This document shows positions 1-9,390 of a stretch of 64,000 nt of DNA, piece after piece; the stretch's first letter is position 1; each line of letters opens with the position of its first letter. The position numbers and the translations under genes are program-made. The notes beneath the pieces were generated by a model that saw nothing but the letters and a program-made list of their open reading frames with translations, searched no databases and was not told where the DNA came from. The stretch covers positions 124,001 through 188,000 of the forward strand of contig CAVZVI010000002.1 in assembly GCA_963778675.1 (NCBI GenBank), given 5' to 3'. The stretch comes from CAWCDJ01 sp963778675 (GTDB lineage Bacteria > Acidobacteriota > Terriglobia > Bryobacterales > Bryobacteraceae).

Positions 1-614
1 CCGTCGCGGCCTACGCCCTGGTCCGCCAGGCGGATGCCGCACACGCCATCGCTGTCTTCATCGATCAAGGCTTCGGCTACCGGTGTCCCCGGCCAGATCT
101 GCACCGTGCCGGTGCCCGTCAACTGGCAGCCTACAAACTGCATGAACTGCCCCAGTGACATCACCAGGCCGCCCTGTTTATGCAGGAACTCCGGGACGTA
201 CGGGAGCTCGATGCCGTACTCCTGCGCCATCCCCAGGGCACGGATCGTGCTCTCTCCGGCGCGCAGCACTGCCGGCCGGCGGCTGGCGCCCACCGGGTCG
301 AGCAGGTAAACCACTCTTTCGCGCGTGACCGGGGCCGCCATGGGGATCTGGCTCGGGTCGAGATCCGGCAGGCTGGCTCGGATGCCCCGCGCCCGCGTCA
401 CCACGCCCGAAACCCCGAATCCGATGTCGTCGGCGCGCTCGTAGCACATCACCTGCAATGGCAGTCCGGGAGAGCTCGGGCTTTCGATCGCAGGCGTCCC
501 GTCCGGGTTTAAGAGGTGCTTCGAAAGCGTCGTCAGGAAGCCCGCCGTAGCCGGGCCGAATCCCACGCAGACGATATCCACGTCCATCGTCTGCCGGTCT
601 GCCGGCTGGCTCAT
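1..614 (-). CDS. ETF-quinone oxidoreductase-like FAD protein, 3' end cut by window
   Basis: About 204 N-terminal residues are visible; the gene runs off the left edge. The start ATG overlaps the TGA of the upstream acyl-CoA dehydrogenase gene as ATGA, so the two are probably translationally coupled. Residues about 12-25 (DVDIVCVGFGPATAGF) form a Rossmann dinucleotide-binding motif. The following text (FGVSGVVTRARGI and LGMAQEYGIELPYVPEF) fits the electron-transfer flavoprotein:ubiquinone oxidoreductase/FixC group. Members pass electrons from reduced ETF, loaded by acyl-CoA dehydrogenases, to membrane quinone. The neighbour fits this role. The C-terminal quinone and 4Fe-4S regions are outside the window, so another FAD-dependent oxidoreductase of the same fold is possible. 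Confidence 0.7.
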   Translation of the reverse strand, partial: MSQPADRQTMDVDIVCVGFGPATAGFLTTLSKHLLNPDGTPAIESPSSPGLPLQVMCYERADDIGFGVSGVVTRARGIRASLPDLDPSQIPMAAPVTRERVVYLLDPVGASRRPAVLRAGESTIRALGMAQEYGIELPYVPEFLHKQGGLVMSLGQFMQFVGCQLTGTGTVQIWPGTPVAEALIDEDSDGVCGIRLADQGVGRD

Positions 615-2791
615 GCGGGATAATCCAATGCTTCTGGAATCATGACTTTGGTCAGGGCCTCCGCCGCCCGGTCCTTGGCCAGTTGCGAGCCCGTCAGGCA
701 GCCGTCCATGCGCGTGCGCAGCCGCGCGAACTGGTCAAGGCCGTCAAAGCGGACGCACGGGCCGGCCTTGGGAGCGTGCGAGCCGTCTTCCTCGATCACA
801 TCGGTATAGCCGCGCGCCAGGCTCGCGATGCCCGGAATCAGCGATTCCAGCGCGTCCAGGTCGTTCGACTGGTAGCACGTCGCGCAGCCCTCCGTGTCCC
901 ATGCCGGGTGCCGGTTATATCCGAATACCAGCTCCGCGCACACCCGGCCCGCTTCACCCGCCGCCCTGGCGGCCTGCACGTGGCACAGGTCGGTGAGGAA
1001 CGCCAGCAGGCCCGGAAGGCCTTCCGCCACCGTGGGGCTCTCGGGGCCCTTCTTTTCGAGCTCGATCAAGTCCATGATCTGGCAGCGCGAGGCCAGCAGC
1101 CAGCAGAGCGCATCGGCCAGAGGGAAGGTAACGCCCTGGCGCGACCCTTGGTAGAGCTTGAGCCCGTCCGCATCCGAGCCCTTCTGCAGGTGGTTCAGCG
1201 TCCACAACCACATCTGCATGGCCGTCGCCAGGGCGCACGCGCCGGTTCCGGGACGGTCGTTGGCGATGACCCGCATCTCGCGGATCCACTCGCGGAACTG
1301 CGCCAGGAAGACCTCGTCCGTCATGGTGACGCTGAGCTGCCGCCGCTGCACCGCCTCCGGGCCCTCGTAGGTGGCTTCCAGTTGGGAATCCATCCACTTG
1401 TGTCCCAGGAAGCCGGGGCAGTCCTCGGTGATGCCGTATCCGCCCATCAGGCTGACGGCCTCGCGCATCATGCGTGCGCCGTGTCCCGTATTCCACAGCT
1501 TGCAGGCCGGGCACAGCACGTTGGCGACCGCATCGAGCAGAGCATACTGGACCAGCGGTGGTGCTTCCCCGCCCGTGTGCGCATGCAGATAGTCGAGGGC
1601 GTTCTTCTTCATTTCGCGGATCCGGCGGCGGTCCGACAGTGCCCCGGCGTGCTCGCGTTCCAGCGGGTCCAGCAGGTCGAAGACGCGGGCGGCCTCGAAT
1701 CCCAGGGCGGCGCTCGCCTCGCCGGTGGCCCAGACGTCCACAAGGCGGTGCACCACGTCCTGCTTCAACTGCAGGCCGAGCTCATAGCGCGGCGAACCGG
1801 GGCTCGCGATCGAGCCGCCGCGGAATCGCCCCCGGCCGTAACGGATCACCGGTTCGATGGCGCTCAGCAGCTTGGCCGAAGTCATGATCGCCACCGTGAC
1901 GCGTGTGCGCCGGAAGACCGCCTCGATGATCTCGCCGTGGCTGTAGCGCGGCACGATCACCCCGTCCTTGACGCTATACCCGCCGATGATCCGGCTGGCC
2001 GGCACTTTCAGGCTGAAAATCGGGTCGCGCGTCGAAGAGAGCTGATGTACCAGCTTGCGGGTCGGAGTGCCGCGGTCGAAGGTCCCCGGGTCCGTCTCCT
2101 CCAGGATGACCATGCACGTGCCCTTGATGCGCGGGTCGTCCGATTCCACGGCGGCCGTCACGAAGTTGGCGAACCCCATGTTGGTGATGAAGCGGCCGCG
2201 CTTGTCGACCTGCAGCATGGGCTCCCCGCCTTCCGGCCACTCCGCCACCCGGACCTTGCCGCCCAGCATCCCGGTCTCGACCCCGACATACGGAATTGGT
2301 TCGGTCAGGCAGAAGGCGCCGCGCCACGGCGTGCGGTCTTCGCCGGGCTGCGCCGGCGCGCAGCGGCTCATGTAGTAGTCGCGCTGTTCGGCCGTTCCGC
2401 GCTCATGAATCGGCGAGAGCGCCAGGCACCCCGCCAGGCTGCCCGTGGCCGCGCCCGCATCCACCCAGGCCAGTTCGAACGCCGTCAGAGCCAGCGCCAG
2501 GTTCTTCGGGCCTTCCAGGAACCCGCCCTGCGCCGGGTCCATGAAGACCGCCGTGATGCCCGATTGGTCGAATGCCTGAAGCAGGGCGCTCTTCTCGGGA
2601 GTCCACTCGTGGGTGTTGCGGGCGCCCTGTGCGACCAACCGGGCGACCGGTCCGCGAGCCACCGCGCGAACCGATTGCACCAGCATCTGGAGGTCATAGC
2701 GGTCGGCGAACCGCCACAGTATCTGGCGTACATCGTCTCCGGGAAGGGCGCGTAAATACTCTTTTTGGGTTTCTGCAGCGGCAAGGGACAT
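611..2791 (-). CDS. Acyl-CoA dehydrogenase family protein
   Basis: This 726-residue flavoprotein should oxidise an acyl-CoA at the alpha-beta bond and hand electrons to ETF. Typical acyl-CoA dehydrogenase signatures are visible: FCLTEP in the middle domain and SLMGGYGITEDCPGFLGHKW followed by EATYEGPEAVQRRQL in the C-terminal helical domain. It is longer than the usual 380-600 residues, with an extra C-terminal region of roughly 200 residues, as in the large ACAD subgroup. The ATG lies about 8 bases after an AAAGGA ribosome-binding site. It overlaps the downstream ETF-quinone oxidoreductase-like gene by 4 bases, indicating one electron-transfer operon. The substrate cannot be read from the sequence. 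Confidence 0.88.
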   Translation of the reverse strand: MSLAAAETQKEYLRALPGDDVRQILWRFADRYDLQMLVQSVRAVARGPVARLVAQGARNTHEWTPEKSALLQAFDQSGITAVFMDPAQGGFLEGPKNLALALTAFELAWVDAGAATGSLAGCLALSPIHERGTAEQRDYYMSRCAPAQPGEDRTPWRGAFCLTEPIPYVGVETGMLGGKVRVAEWPEGGEPMLQVDKRGRFITNMGFANFVTAAVESDDPRIKGTCMVILEETDPGTFDRGTPTRKLVHQLSSTRDPIFSLKVPASRIIGGYSVKDGVIVPRYSHGEIIEAVFRRTRVTVAIMTSAKLLSAIEPVIRYGRGRFRGGSIASPGSPRYELGLQLKQDVVHRLVDVWATGEASAALGFEAARVFDLLDPLEREHAGALSDRRRIREMKKNALDYLHAHTGGEAPPLVQYALLDAVANVLCPACKLWNTGHGARMMREAVSLMGGYGITEDCPGFLGHKWMDSQLEATYEGPEAVQRRQLSVTMTDEVFLAQFREWIREMRVIANDRPGTGACALATAMQMWLWTLNHLQKGSDADGLKLYQGSRQGVTFPLADALCWLLASRCQIMDLIELEKKGPESPTVAEGLPGLLAFLTDLCHVQAARAAGEAGRVCAELVFGYNRHPAWDTEGCATCYQSNDLDALESLIPGIASLARGYTDVIEEDGSHAPKAGPCVRFDGLDQFARLRTRMDGCLTGSQLAKDRAAEALTKVMIPEALDYPA

Positions 2792-2929
2792 GGAGGTAAT
2801 CCTTTCCTTGGGTCAAAATGCGCAGAGATCTGCCGAAGCAAAAGGAAACAGCAATCAGCTTGCCACCGGAGAAAGCGTGGAGAATCAGTACACCTGTCGA
2901 AAATTCCAGCAGGTTTCGAGGTCTGAAAT

Positions 2930-2948
2930 ACCCCAATGTGCGTGGGGT
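2930..2948 (-). terminator. Possible weak terminator hairpin after the Asp-box protein gene
   Basis: ACCCCA and TGGGGT are separated by a 7-base loop and form a 6-bp GC-rich stem, 15 bases past the stop codon of the minus-strand gene ending at 2963. The downstream tract (ATTTC) is only mildly T-rich, so intrinsic termination is uncertain. Confidence 0.25.
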
Positions 2949-2962
2949 GCCGCTGAAGGTGC

Positions 2963-5359
2963 TTACCAATTCGCGGGGATCGCGCCACCGCCCGCCAGAT
3001 CGCTCAGGTTCAACCGCCAAATGCCCCGTCCGTAGGTCGCGGCGTACAGCGCACTCTCGCCGTGGTGATAAACCAGCCCGGTCACGATCACGTTCGGCAG
3101 GTTCCCGCTGACATTCACCCACCCAAACTGGTCCGCGACCGGGGCGTTGCACAGGTTGAACGACTGCTCGAGGGCCTGGAACCCTCTGCTGTCCACCATG
3201 AGGATGCCAAAATCGCCCCCCACAAACGCCCGGTATGGGGGCCGCGTCTCGAACGCGCAGCAGCGGTACGTCACGTCCGGAAGCCTGCCGCCATCCGCGT
3301 CTTTCCACCCGTACTCGCCGTGCCCCAGGCACGCAAATATGTGCGAGTACGCCTGCCGCATCAGGCCCGAGCCACTCTCGGGATGAAACAGTCTGGGCAC
3401 CGGCACCCGGCCCAGTCCGGTCGCCGCCACGGTGCACAGGGCTCGCGTAGCAAGCTGCGGCTGTTGGGGGTCCGACGGCGGTCCGGGTACGGTGAAGATC
3501 CGGATCGAGGTGATCATTCGCGGCGGGATCTCCGCTCCGGCGAAATTCTCAGACCACGTCTTGGCTCCGTCTTCCGACCGGTAGATCCCGCCTCCGGTCG
3601 TCCCCACCAGGAGGAAGTCCGGATTGTCCGGCGCGATGGCAATCGCCGAAACGGCCGTATTGTCAAAGTCAGGCGAAACCGGCTTCCAACGCTTCCCCCA
3701 ATCGGCCGTGCGCCAGATGCGATTCGTCCCCAGGTACACATATTTGTGTCTGCGCCCCTTGCGGCGAATAGGGTCGATGGCCATCACCACGATGGCCTTC
3801 ACTTTGCGCTCGGCCCGGTGGATCGGCGGCGTGACGTTGACCCAGAGGTCGCCCTGCCCTTTCTGGTGCCGGAAGATATGGGCTTCGTGGTAGCCGCCGA
3901 AAATGTTCTGGGCCTCGTCGCGATCGTACACCAGCCAGATCCCGTCGCCGCCGATCACGTTGCGGAAATGGCCCGGCGGGTCGCGGTCGTCCCGCGCCAG
4001 CGTTCCGTTGTCCTGGCAGCCGCCGCCCATGGCATTCGGGTTGGTCGCCGCCACATCCACCGCGTAGAACATGGTCGTCTGCATTCCATGGAGGCGAGCC
4101 GACCAGCTCTTGCCGGCGTTGGGGCTGACGTACACGCCGCCGTCGCTGCCGGTGACGATCGTGCCGTCCTTGAGAATGACCAGCGCGTGCTGATCGTCGT
4201 GCACCGCCTTCGGCGTGCCGGCCAGCGCACGGCCGTTGCTGGCGTGCACCCAGGTTTTTCCGCCGTTCCTCGAGACGTGCACATCCAAACCACCGGCCAC
4301 CACGAAGTCCGGGTCCTCCGGATGGACGGCGATGCAGTTGGTGTAACTGGCTTGCCTCTCGTTTCGAAAATACCGGCCCGCGATTTCGCGCCACGTACCG
4401 CCACCGTCGTCGCTGCGGAAGACACCCAGCACGCGGCCGCGGCGGTCCGCGGCAAAGGCGTAAACCGTCCGCGGCCTGGAAGGCGCCACCGCCAGGCTGG
4501 TGCGCCCGAAGTGGATTCCATCGGGCAACCCCGGAAGGGCCCCCATCCACGAGGTGTTCCCGTCTCGCGATTTCAGGGAACGCCAGATTCCGTTCTGCGT
4601 GCCCCGCGCGTCCACGGTCGCGAGCATCGAGCCGTCCCGCCTGAATACGACCGAATGACAGTCATAGCTCTTGTTGAAGAAGTTCTCGGCGCTCCAGGTG
4701 ACACCGCCATCGTTGGAAAAGAACAGCCCCGCGGCCTCCGAGAGGACATGCGTCGCGCCCCCGGCGCGGATGTGATACGGGTTGCGGGGATCGATCGCCA
4801 GCGTCCCGATGCGCCGCGGCAATCCGGTGCTCTCGGTGTATGCCAGGATGTGCCAGGTTTCGCCCGCGTCGAGCGAGTGGAAGATGCCGCAGCCGGGGTA
4901 ATTGTCTCCGGATCCGTTGGCTTCACCCATGCCGCAGAGGATGTGGTCCGGGTTGTGCGGGTCGATCGCCAGCGCCCCGACCGCATTACTCGGCCAGCTT
5001 TTCACCTTGGCGTAGTAGGGATCTTTGCCGCCGATCGGCGCATGCAGGGCCAGCGGCGGCTCAAGCCACGTCTTGCCCAGATCCGGACTTCGCCACACAC
5101 CGCCGCCCGCGGTTCCCGCGAACAACATACCGGTTTTGGAGTGGATCGCAAGAGACGTCACCCGCCCGGCGAAGTTGGAGGGGCCTATCGGCTTCCAGCC
5201 CTGGGGCCCCGAGGCGGGGTCCACAAACATACGGCGCTGGACTTCGCGCGGGTCGGCATCCCGGAGAGGAAATGCCGTGGAATAGTGAAACCATGCCGAA
5301 CGGGGCTTGTGCGTCGTGTAATACCCGACCGGAGCTTTTCTGCGTTCGCGCGTGGCCAT
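2963..5359 (-). CDS. Asp-box (BNR/sortilin-like) beta-propeller protein
   Basis: About 798 residues built from repeated Asp-box motifs: SNDGGVTWS, SDDGGGTW, SRNGGKTW, SPNAGKSW and SEDGAKTW. These motifs mark VPS10/sortilin-like and sialidase-like beta-propellers. Such proteins are abundant in Acidobacteria, usually with no known substrate. No convincing signal peptide is seen; the N-terminus is basic (MATRERRKAPVG). I chose the ATG at 5359; a GTG at 5392 in the same frame would add 11 residues, and neither has a clear ribosome-binding site. Sialidase activity is not implied, because the arginine triad of true sialidases was not identified. Its upstream neighbour is the histone H1-like gene. 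Confidence 0.75.
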   Translation of the reverse strand: MATRERRKAPVGYYTTHKPRSAWFHYSTAFPLRDADPREVQRRMFVDPASGPQGWKPIGPSNFAGRVTSLAIHSKTGMLFAGTAGGGVWRSPDLGKTWLEPPLALHAPIGGKDPYYAKVKSWPSNAVGALAIDPHNPDHILCGMGEANGSGDNYPGCGIFHSLDAGETWHILAYTESTGLPRRIGTLAIDPRNPYHIRAGGATHVLSEAAGLFFSNDGGVTWSAENFFNKSYDCHSVVFRRDGSMLATVDARGTQNGIWRSLKSRDGNTSWMGALPGLPDGIHFGRTSLAVAPSRPRTVYAFAADRRGRVLGVFRSDDGGGTWREIAGRYFRNERQASYTNCIAVHPEDPDFVVAGGLDVHVSRNGGKTWVHASNGRALAGTPKAVHDDQHALVILKDGTIVTGSDGGVYVSPNAGKSWSARLHGMQTTMFYAVDVAATNPNAMGGGCQDNGTLARDDRDPPGHFRNVIGGDGIWLVYDRDEAQNIFGGYHEAHIFRHQKGQGDLWVNVTPPIHRAERKVKAIVVMAIDPIRRKGRRHKYVYLGTNRIWRTADWGKRWKPVSPDFDNTAVSAIAIAPDNPDFLLVGTTGGGIYRSEDGAKTWSENFAGAEIPPRMITSIRIFTVPGPPSDPQQPQLATRALCTVAATGLGRVPVPRLFHPESGSGLMRQAYSHIFACLGHGEYGWKDADGGRLPDVTYRCCAFETRPPYRAFVGGDFGILMVDSRGFQALEQSFNLCNAPVADQFGWVNVSGNLPNVIVTGLVYHHGESALYAATYGRGIWRLNLSDLAGGGAIPANW

Positions 5360-5411
5360 GGGTCTGCATGCGGCCGGCGCACCCGCTGGCACACCGGCCG
5401 TGCGGCCGGTT

Positions 5412-5636
5412 TTACGTCATCGGGTGCGGAGGTGTGTGTCCACCGCCGGTCGGTAGAGGCTTGGGGCCCGGAGGGGTTCTCTTCTTCTTTTTGGCCGCTT
5501 TCTTGGCCGGCGCTTTCTTCGCTGCCTTCTTCGCGGGCGCTTTCTTCGCTGCCTTCTTCGCGGGCGATTTCTTCACGGCCTTCTTCGCCGCCGGTTTCTT
5601 CGCTGCCTTCTTGGCTGCCTTCTTCTTGGTCGCCAT
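5412..5636 (-). CDS. Histone H1-like Lys/Ala-rich DNA-binding protein
   Basis: A 74-residue protein of AAKK, PAKKAAKK and APAKKAAKK repeats followed by a Pro/Gly-rich tail ending HTPPHPMT. This composition matches bacterial histone H1-like proteins (the Hc1/AlgP-tail type), which bind DNA through charge. The ATG at 5636 is favoured over an upstream in-frame start at 5687 because GAGGTGAG lies just ahead of it. The repetitive coding DNA (GCCGCGAAGAAG-type units) is a likely site of length variation between strains. A DNA-compaction role is inferred from composition only. Confidence 0.7.
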   Translation of the reverse strand: MATKKKAAKKAAKKPAAKKAVKKSPAKKAAKKAPAKKAAKKAPAKKAAKKKKRTPPGPKPLPTGGGHTPPHPMT

Positions 5637-5680
5637 ACTCACCTCATTGGTTGAAATTCCCGGGGGTCGGCCTTGGGCCG

Positions 5681-6550
5681 TTACCATTTTAAGCCGAATT
5701 GTTTAAAACACCAATCATCATTTTTGATTCGGCGTGCGAGCAGTTCGCTGCGCCGCTTCATCGCATCTCCGGCCATCAGCAGAGCGACCGCCGCTCCCAT
5801 GTTGCGGTGCCGCTGAAACGCCGCGAATACCTTGCCGACGCGTTCCGGCTTCAGATGCACGAGCGCCAGCCGCAAATGGTTGTGCACGTACTGCGCCCCG
5901 TCGACCGGCACCTTCGACGCTTGCCGGAACCGGTGCCGCACTACCACGTCGGGTGCGATCAGCAGGCGCCATCCCAGCAGCCACAGCCGCAGGCAGAACT
6001 CATTGTCGTTGCCCCCGACGCCTCGAAGCGCGCCATCCCACCCTCCGGCCGATTCAAACACCTCGCGGCGCATTGCCAGAGAGCACCCCGGCAGGATCAG
6101 CGCCGGAAATGGCGCGCCCGCCGCTTTGGCCTCCCAGCGCACAGCAAGTTCGGGCCCGCTAAAGTTCAGCCCGTAGCCAACTCCCTGGCCGCTCCGTATT
6201 CCCTGCACCCCCGGCGCCGCCGCGCCCACGCGCGGCTTTTCCGCGAGTTCCACCAGCGGCCTCCACCAGTCCCGCTCGACACGAATGTGCGCGTCCGCGA
6301 AGATCAGCAGATCGCCCCGTGCTCGTGCCGTACCCTTGTTGCGCGCACGCGCCACCCCCAGCCCCGGGGTCCGCTCGAGGCGCACCCGCCCTCTCCGTCG
6401 CGACAGATACGACGCGCTTCCATCCCGCGAACCGTCATCCACCACCACGATCTCCGCCGTCTCCGGCAGCGTGTCTTCCAGGTTCTCCACCGTGAGCCGG
6501 AGTTCGCGCCCCTCGTCGCGGGCCACCACGATGACGCTGATCGTCCGCAT
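5681..6550 (-). CDS. Family 2 glycosyltransferase
   Basis: 289 residues with a GT-A fold. The N-terminal TISVIVVARDEG begins the nucleotide-sugar site, VVVDDGSRDGS is the canonical GT2 motif, and ADAHIRV provides the metal-binding D-x-H at about residue 90. A W-rich acceptor segment follows (GGWDGALRGVGGNDNEFCLRLW, of which the NDNEF/ED-like part probably holds the catalytic acid). No membrane span is obvious, so it is probably a soluble or peripheral cytoplasmic enzyme. It starts four bases after the kinase gene stop, so the two are probably cotranscribed. Donor and acceptor sugars are unknown. Confidence 0.82.
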   Translation of the reverse strand: MRTISVIVVARDEGRELRLTVENLEDTLPETAEIVVVDDGSRDGSASYLSRRRGRVRLERTPGLGVARARNKGTARARGDLLIFADAHIRVERDWWRPLVELAEKPRVGAAAPGVQGIRSGQGVGYGLNFSGPELAVRWEAKAAGAPFPALILPGCSLAMRREVFESAGGWDGALRGVGGNDNEFCLRLWLLGWRLLIAPDVVVRHRFRQASKVPVDGAQYVHNHLRLALVHLKPERVGKVFAAFQRHRNMGAAVALLMAGDAMKRRSELLARRIKNDDWCFKQFGLKW

Positions 6551-6554
6551 AGGC

Positions 6555-9308
6555 CTAGCGCGCCTGCGCCGCGGTTTCCTCCAGCCAGATGTTGCCCGTC
6601 AGTTCGCCCACGCTGAAAACCAGCCGTCCCGGCACGGCCGACAGTCCGATCCGGTCGCCCTGCGTCCCAACGTTCATGAGAGACAACCGGGCCGAATGGA
6701 GGTGCTTCACGGCGAACTCGGGGCCCGTGGGCCGCATGGACCGGTCAAGGCGCCGCGCCCAGATGCAGCGAAACCCGTCGCGCTCCGAAAGGAAGTACAC
6801 AAGGCCTCCGCCAGGCGACCATGCCGGGTCGCGCTCCACCGAAGTACCGCCGGTCACCGCGATCCATTCCGCCCGCGGCACCGGCAGCGAGCCCTCCGAC
6901 CGTACGATCCAAACGCGGGCCGTGGCGTTCCGGTTGTCGATCTCTTCAAAGGCGATCCACTTGCCGTCGGGCGAGAAGCGCCCTCCCGAGAGCACCGAAG
7001 CCGGCGCCGGGCGCAGCGCCACCTTCACGCTCCTTCGCGCGGCAGCGTCCCAATAAGTAAGGTCTTCATCCTCGAATGGTTCATAAAGGACCCTGGTGCC
7101 GTCCCGTGACGCTCCCGTCAACGTGCCGCAGCCTTTGCACAACTCCTCCGCCGCCCCTCCCCCGGCGGGTTGAGCCAGGATGTCGCCGGTTCCGGTTGAA
7201 AACAATACATGCTGGCCATCACCCGAAATCACGGCGTTGGGAATGTAGCGCTCGCTGGTCAGCAGCGTCGTTTCCCCGCCTTTCTGTCTCAGCTTCAAGA
7301 TCCACAGGTTCGACTGCCGGCTCACGAAACTCAGCCGCGAGCCGTCCGCCGAAAGGGATGGCGACTCCTCCCATGCGGGACTGCTCACTATGTCAGCCAT
7401 CTCTCCCCTGGCCGATCCGCTGTCCGCATCGACCGGCAACTCCCAGATGTCGTAATTGAGCGGAAGATCTGCGAACGCCAGCCGCTCGCCGGACTTCGCC
7501 TGCGCTCGTGACGCATTCTCCTCCCGTCCGGGCCCTAACGTGATTCGCTGGGGGAATCCCTTCACGGCTCCGCCGGTACTGAGGCCGATCTGCCAGAGGT
7601 TCTTCGCGTCTCCTACTTCCAGGGCGAAGGTGACGAGCCACCCGGTCTCCTGCCAGTCCAATGGCGGCTCCGGCATCAGAACGCCGGCCAAGAGGCGGCT
7701 CCTCCAGAGCAGCGGAGCGACGCCGGTTTTTCGCGGACGTCCGTTACCGATCGGAAGCAGCCACCAGTCCAGGCTCTCTTTCTCCGGCCGGGCGGCGTCG
7801 TCCCGCCCCAACACCAGCAACGCGTCGCCTTTGGGCGACCACACCGGATCCAGCGCGGCCGCCATTGCCGTCCCGACCTGCTGCGGCGTTCCGCCTCCCG
7901 CGTCCACCACGAAGACTTTGGCCGACCCGGCCAGGAACCCGGCCTCGCGGCCCGTCCAGAATGCCACCTGCCGCCCGTCCGGCGAAAACCGCGGGCCGCG
8001 CCCTTCGGCCGCGAGCAGCACGGCTTCGCCGCCCAACGCCGGAACCACATAGATGCCGCCGCCATTGCGCTCGGATCGGAAGACCACCTTGGTCCCATCC
8101 GGAGAAATCGAAGGATCGCTGTCATCGGCCGGGTCCTGCGTGAGCCGGATCGCCTGCCGCCCCCCTACCTGTTTCAGCCAGATGTCGAGGTTACCTGCAC
8201 CCGCGCGGTCGGACGCGTACGCCATCAGCGTGCCGTCCTTCGAGAGCGAAGGCCAACCGTTCAACCCCGAATCGAACGTCGCCATTCGCAGGACCGGCTC
8301 AGGAGCCGCCGCCGCTGCCCGCCGTCCGTTCCACCACAGCGCTCCCGCGCCCAGCAACCCTCCCGCCAGCACTGCCAGTGCCAGGACGGCCTGCCGCCCA
8401 GCGCGACGGGCAACCGGTGCGGACGGCCCCTCGGCATCCGCCTCCAGGTCTTCGAGCACCAGGCGAACATCCGCCATGCTCTGCCAGCGCTCCGCCGGGT
8501 TCTTTCTTATGCATCTTGCCACCAGGCGTTCGAGCGCCGGCGGGACTTCCGGCGTTACGGCGCGGAGCGGCTCGGGGTCGCGCGTCAGCACCCACGCCAG
8601 GGTGTCCATTCCAGAGTCCGCTTCGAAGGCGTTCCGCCCCGTCAACATGCGGTAAAGAAGGCAGCCGAAAGCCCAGATGTCGGAACGGCTGTCCACTTCG
8701 CGGCCCTGAATCTGCTCCGGCGCCATGTAGGAGAAAGTCCCCGTCAGGACACCGGGCAGCGTGTACGTCTTCGTGTCGGTCGCGTCACCGGCGCTCGTCT
8801 CCGGGGCCGCCGCGGAGCGTTTGGCCAGGCCGAAATCCACCACTTTGACGATCCCCCGGTCTGTCACCATCACGTTCCCGGGTTTCAGGTCGAGGTGCAC
8901 GATGCCGGCTTCATGGGCAGCCGCCAGCGCCGCCGCGATGGGAATTGCCAGTTTCAGCGCTTCGCGCGGCGCTATGCCCGATTTCGGAATCAGATCGTGC
9001 AGGTTGTGGCCCGCCACGTACTCCATTGCGATGAAGTCCGTGCCTGCCTCGCTCCCGGCCTGGTAGACGGTGACGATGTTGGGGTGATTCAGCGTGGAGG
9101 CGGACTGCGCCTCGAGCAGCAAGCGCCGGTTGGCGGCGGCGTCGCTCGATCTACCCGCAGCCAGAACTTTGATCGCGGCCTGCCGGCGCAGTCTCGTGTC
9201 CGTGGCCAGGTACACCGCGCCCATCCCGCCGGCACCCAGCTTTTTCTTAATCTCGTAATCGCCCAGCCGCGTTCCGGGCGCCAGTTGCGATTCGGGGCCT
9301 CCGCTCAT
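6555..9308 (-). CDS. Ser/Thr protein kinase with WD40-like (PD40) propeller sensor domain
   Basis: 917 residues. The N-terminal 280 or so form a Hanks-type kinase: glycine loop KKLGAGGMGAVYLATD, invariant lysine in AAIKVL, catalytic HLDLKPGNVM, and VDFGLA in place of DFG at the activation segment. The catalytic loop reads HLDLKP rather than HRDLKP, so it is a non-RD-type kinase. A single membrane span (about LALAVLAGGLLGAGALWW) follows. The C-terminal region of about 550 residues has repeated WD40-like/TolB-type motifs such as DSDPSISPDGTKVVFRS and FSPDGKWIAFEE, expected to form an extracytoplasmic propeller. This fusion is common in Acidobacteria. It is probably a transmembrane sensor kinase; ligand and targets are unknown. 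Confidence 0.9.
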   Translation of the reverse strand: MSGGPESQLAPGTRLGDYEIKKKLGAGGMGAVYLATDTRLRRQAAIKVLAAGRSSDAAANRRLLLEAQSASTLNHPNIVTVYQAGSEAGTDFIAMEYVAGHNLHDLIPKSGIAPREALKLAIPIAAALAAAHEAGIVHLDLKPGNVMVTDRGIVKVVDFGLAKRSAAAPETSAGDATDTKTYTLPGVLTGTFSYMAPEQIQGREVDSRSDIWAFGCLLYRMLTGRNAFEADSGMDTLAWVLTRDPEPLRAVTPEVPPALERLVARCIRKNPAERWQSMADVRLVLEDLEADAEGPSAPVARRAGRQAVLALAVLAGGLLGAGALWWNGRRAAAAAPEPVLRMATFDSGLNGWPSLSKDGTLMAYASDRAGAGNLDIWLKQVGGRQAIRLTQDPADDSDPSISPDGTKVVFRSERNGGGIYVVPALGGEAVLLAAEGRGPRFSPDGRQVAFWTGREAGFLAGSAKVFVVDAGGGTPQQVGTAMAAALDPVWSPKGDALLVLGRDDAARPEKESLDWWLLPIGNGRPRKTGVAPLLWRSRLLAGVLMPEPPLDWQETGWLVTFALEVGDAKNLWQIGLSTGGAVKGFPQRITLGPGREENASRAQAKSGERLAFADLPLNYDIWELPVDADSGSARGEMADIVSSPAWEESPSLSADGSRLSFVSRQSNLWILKLRQKGGETTLLTSERYIPNAVISGDGQHVLFSTGTGDILAQPAGGGAAEELCKGCGTLTGASRDGTRVLYEPFEDEDLTYWDAAARRSVKVALRPAPASVLSGGRFSPDGKWIAFEEIDNRNATARVWIVRSEGSLPVPRAEWIAVTGGTSVERDPAWSPGGGLVYFLSERDGFRCIWARRLDRSMRPTGPEFAVKHLHSARLSLMNVGTQGDRIGLSAVPGRLVFSVGELTGNIWLEETAAQAR

Positions 9309-9390
9309 TTCTCGTGGGTAGTGGCATTAGTATACTCCGCCATACCGTGGAGGGCCTCCCGGAAAATCCCGCAACCGGGCCTTCCGTGGC

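Noticed and set aside
683..2755. 690-residue open frame on the plus strand
   Set aside because: It is antisense to the acyl-CoA dehydrogenase, low-complexity Arg/Ala/Gln-rich and without motifs, as expected from GC-rich codon bias.
3062..5692. 876-residue open frame on the plus strand
   Set aside because: Antisense to the Asp-box propeller and the H1-like gene; its repetitive Leu/Pro/Ser end is just the complement of the Lys/Ala repeats.
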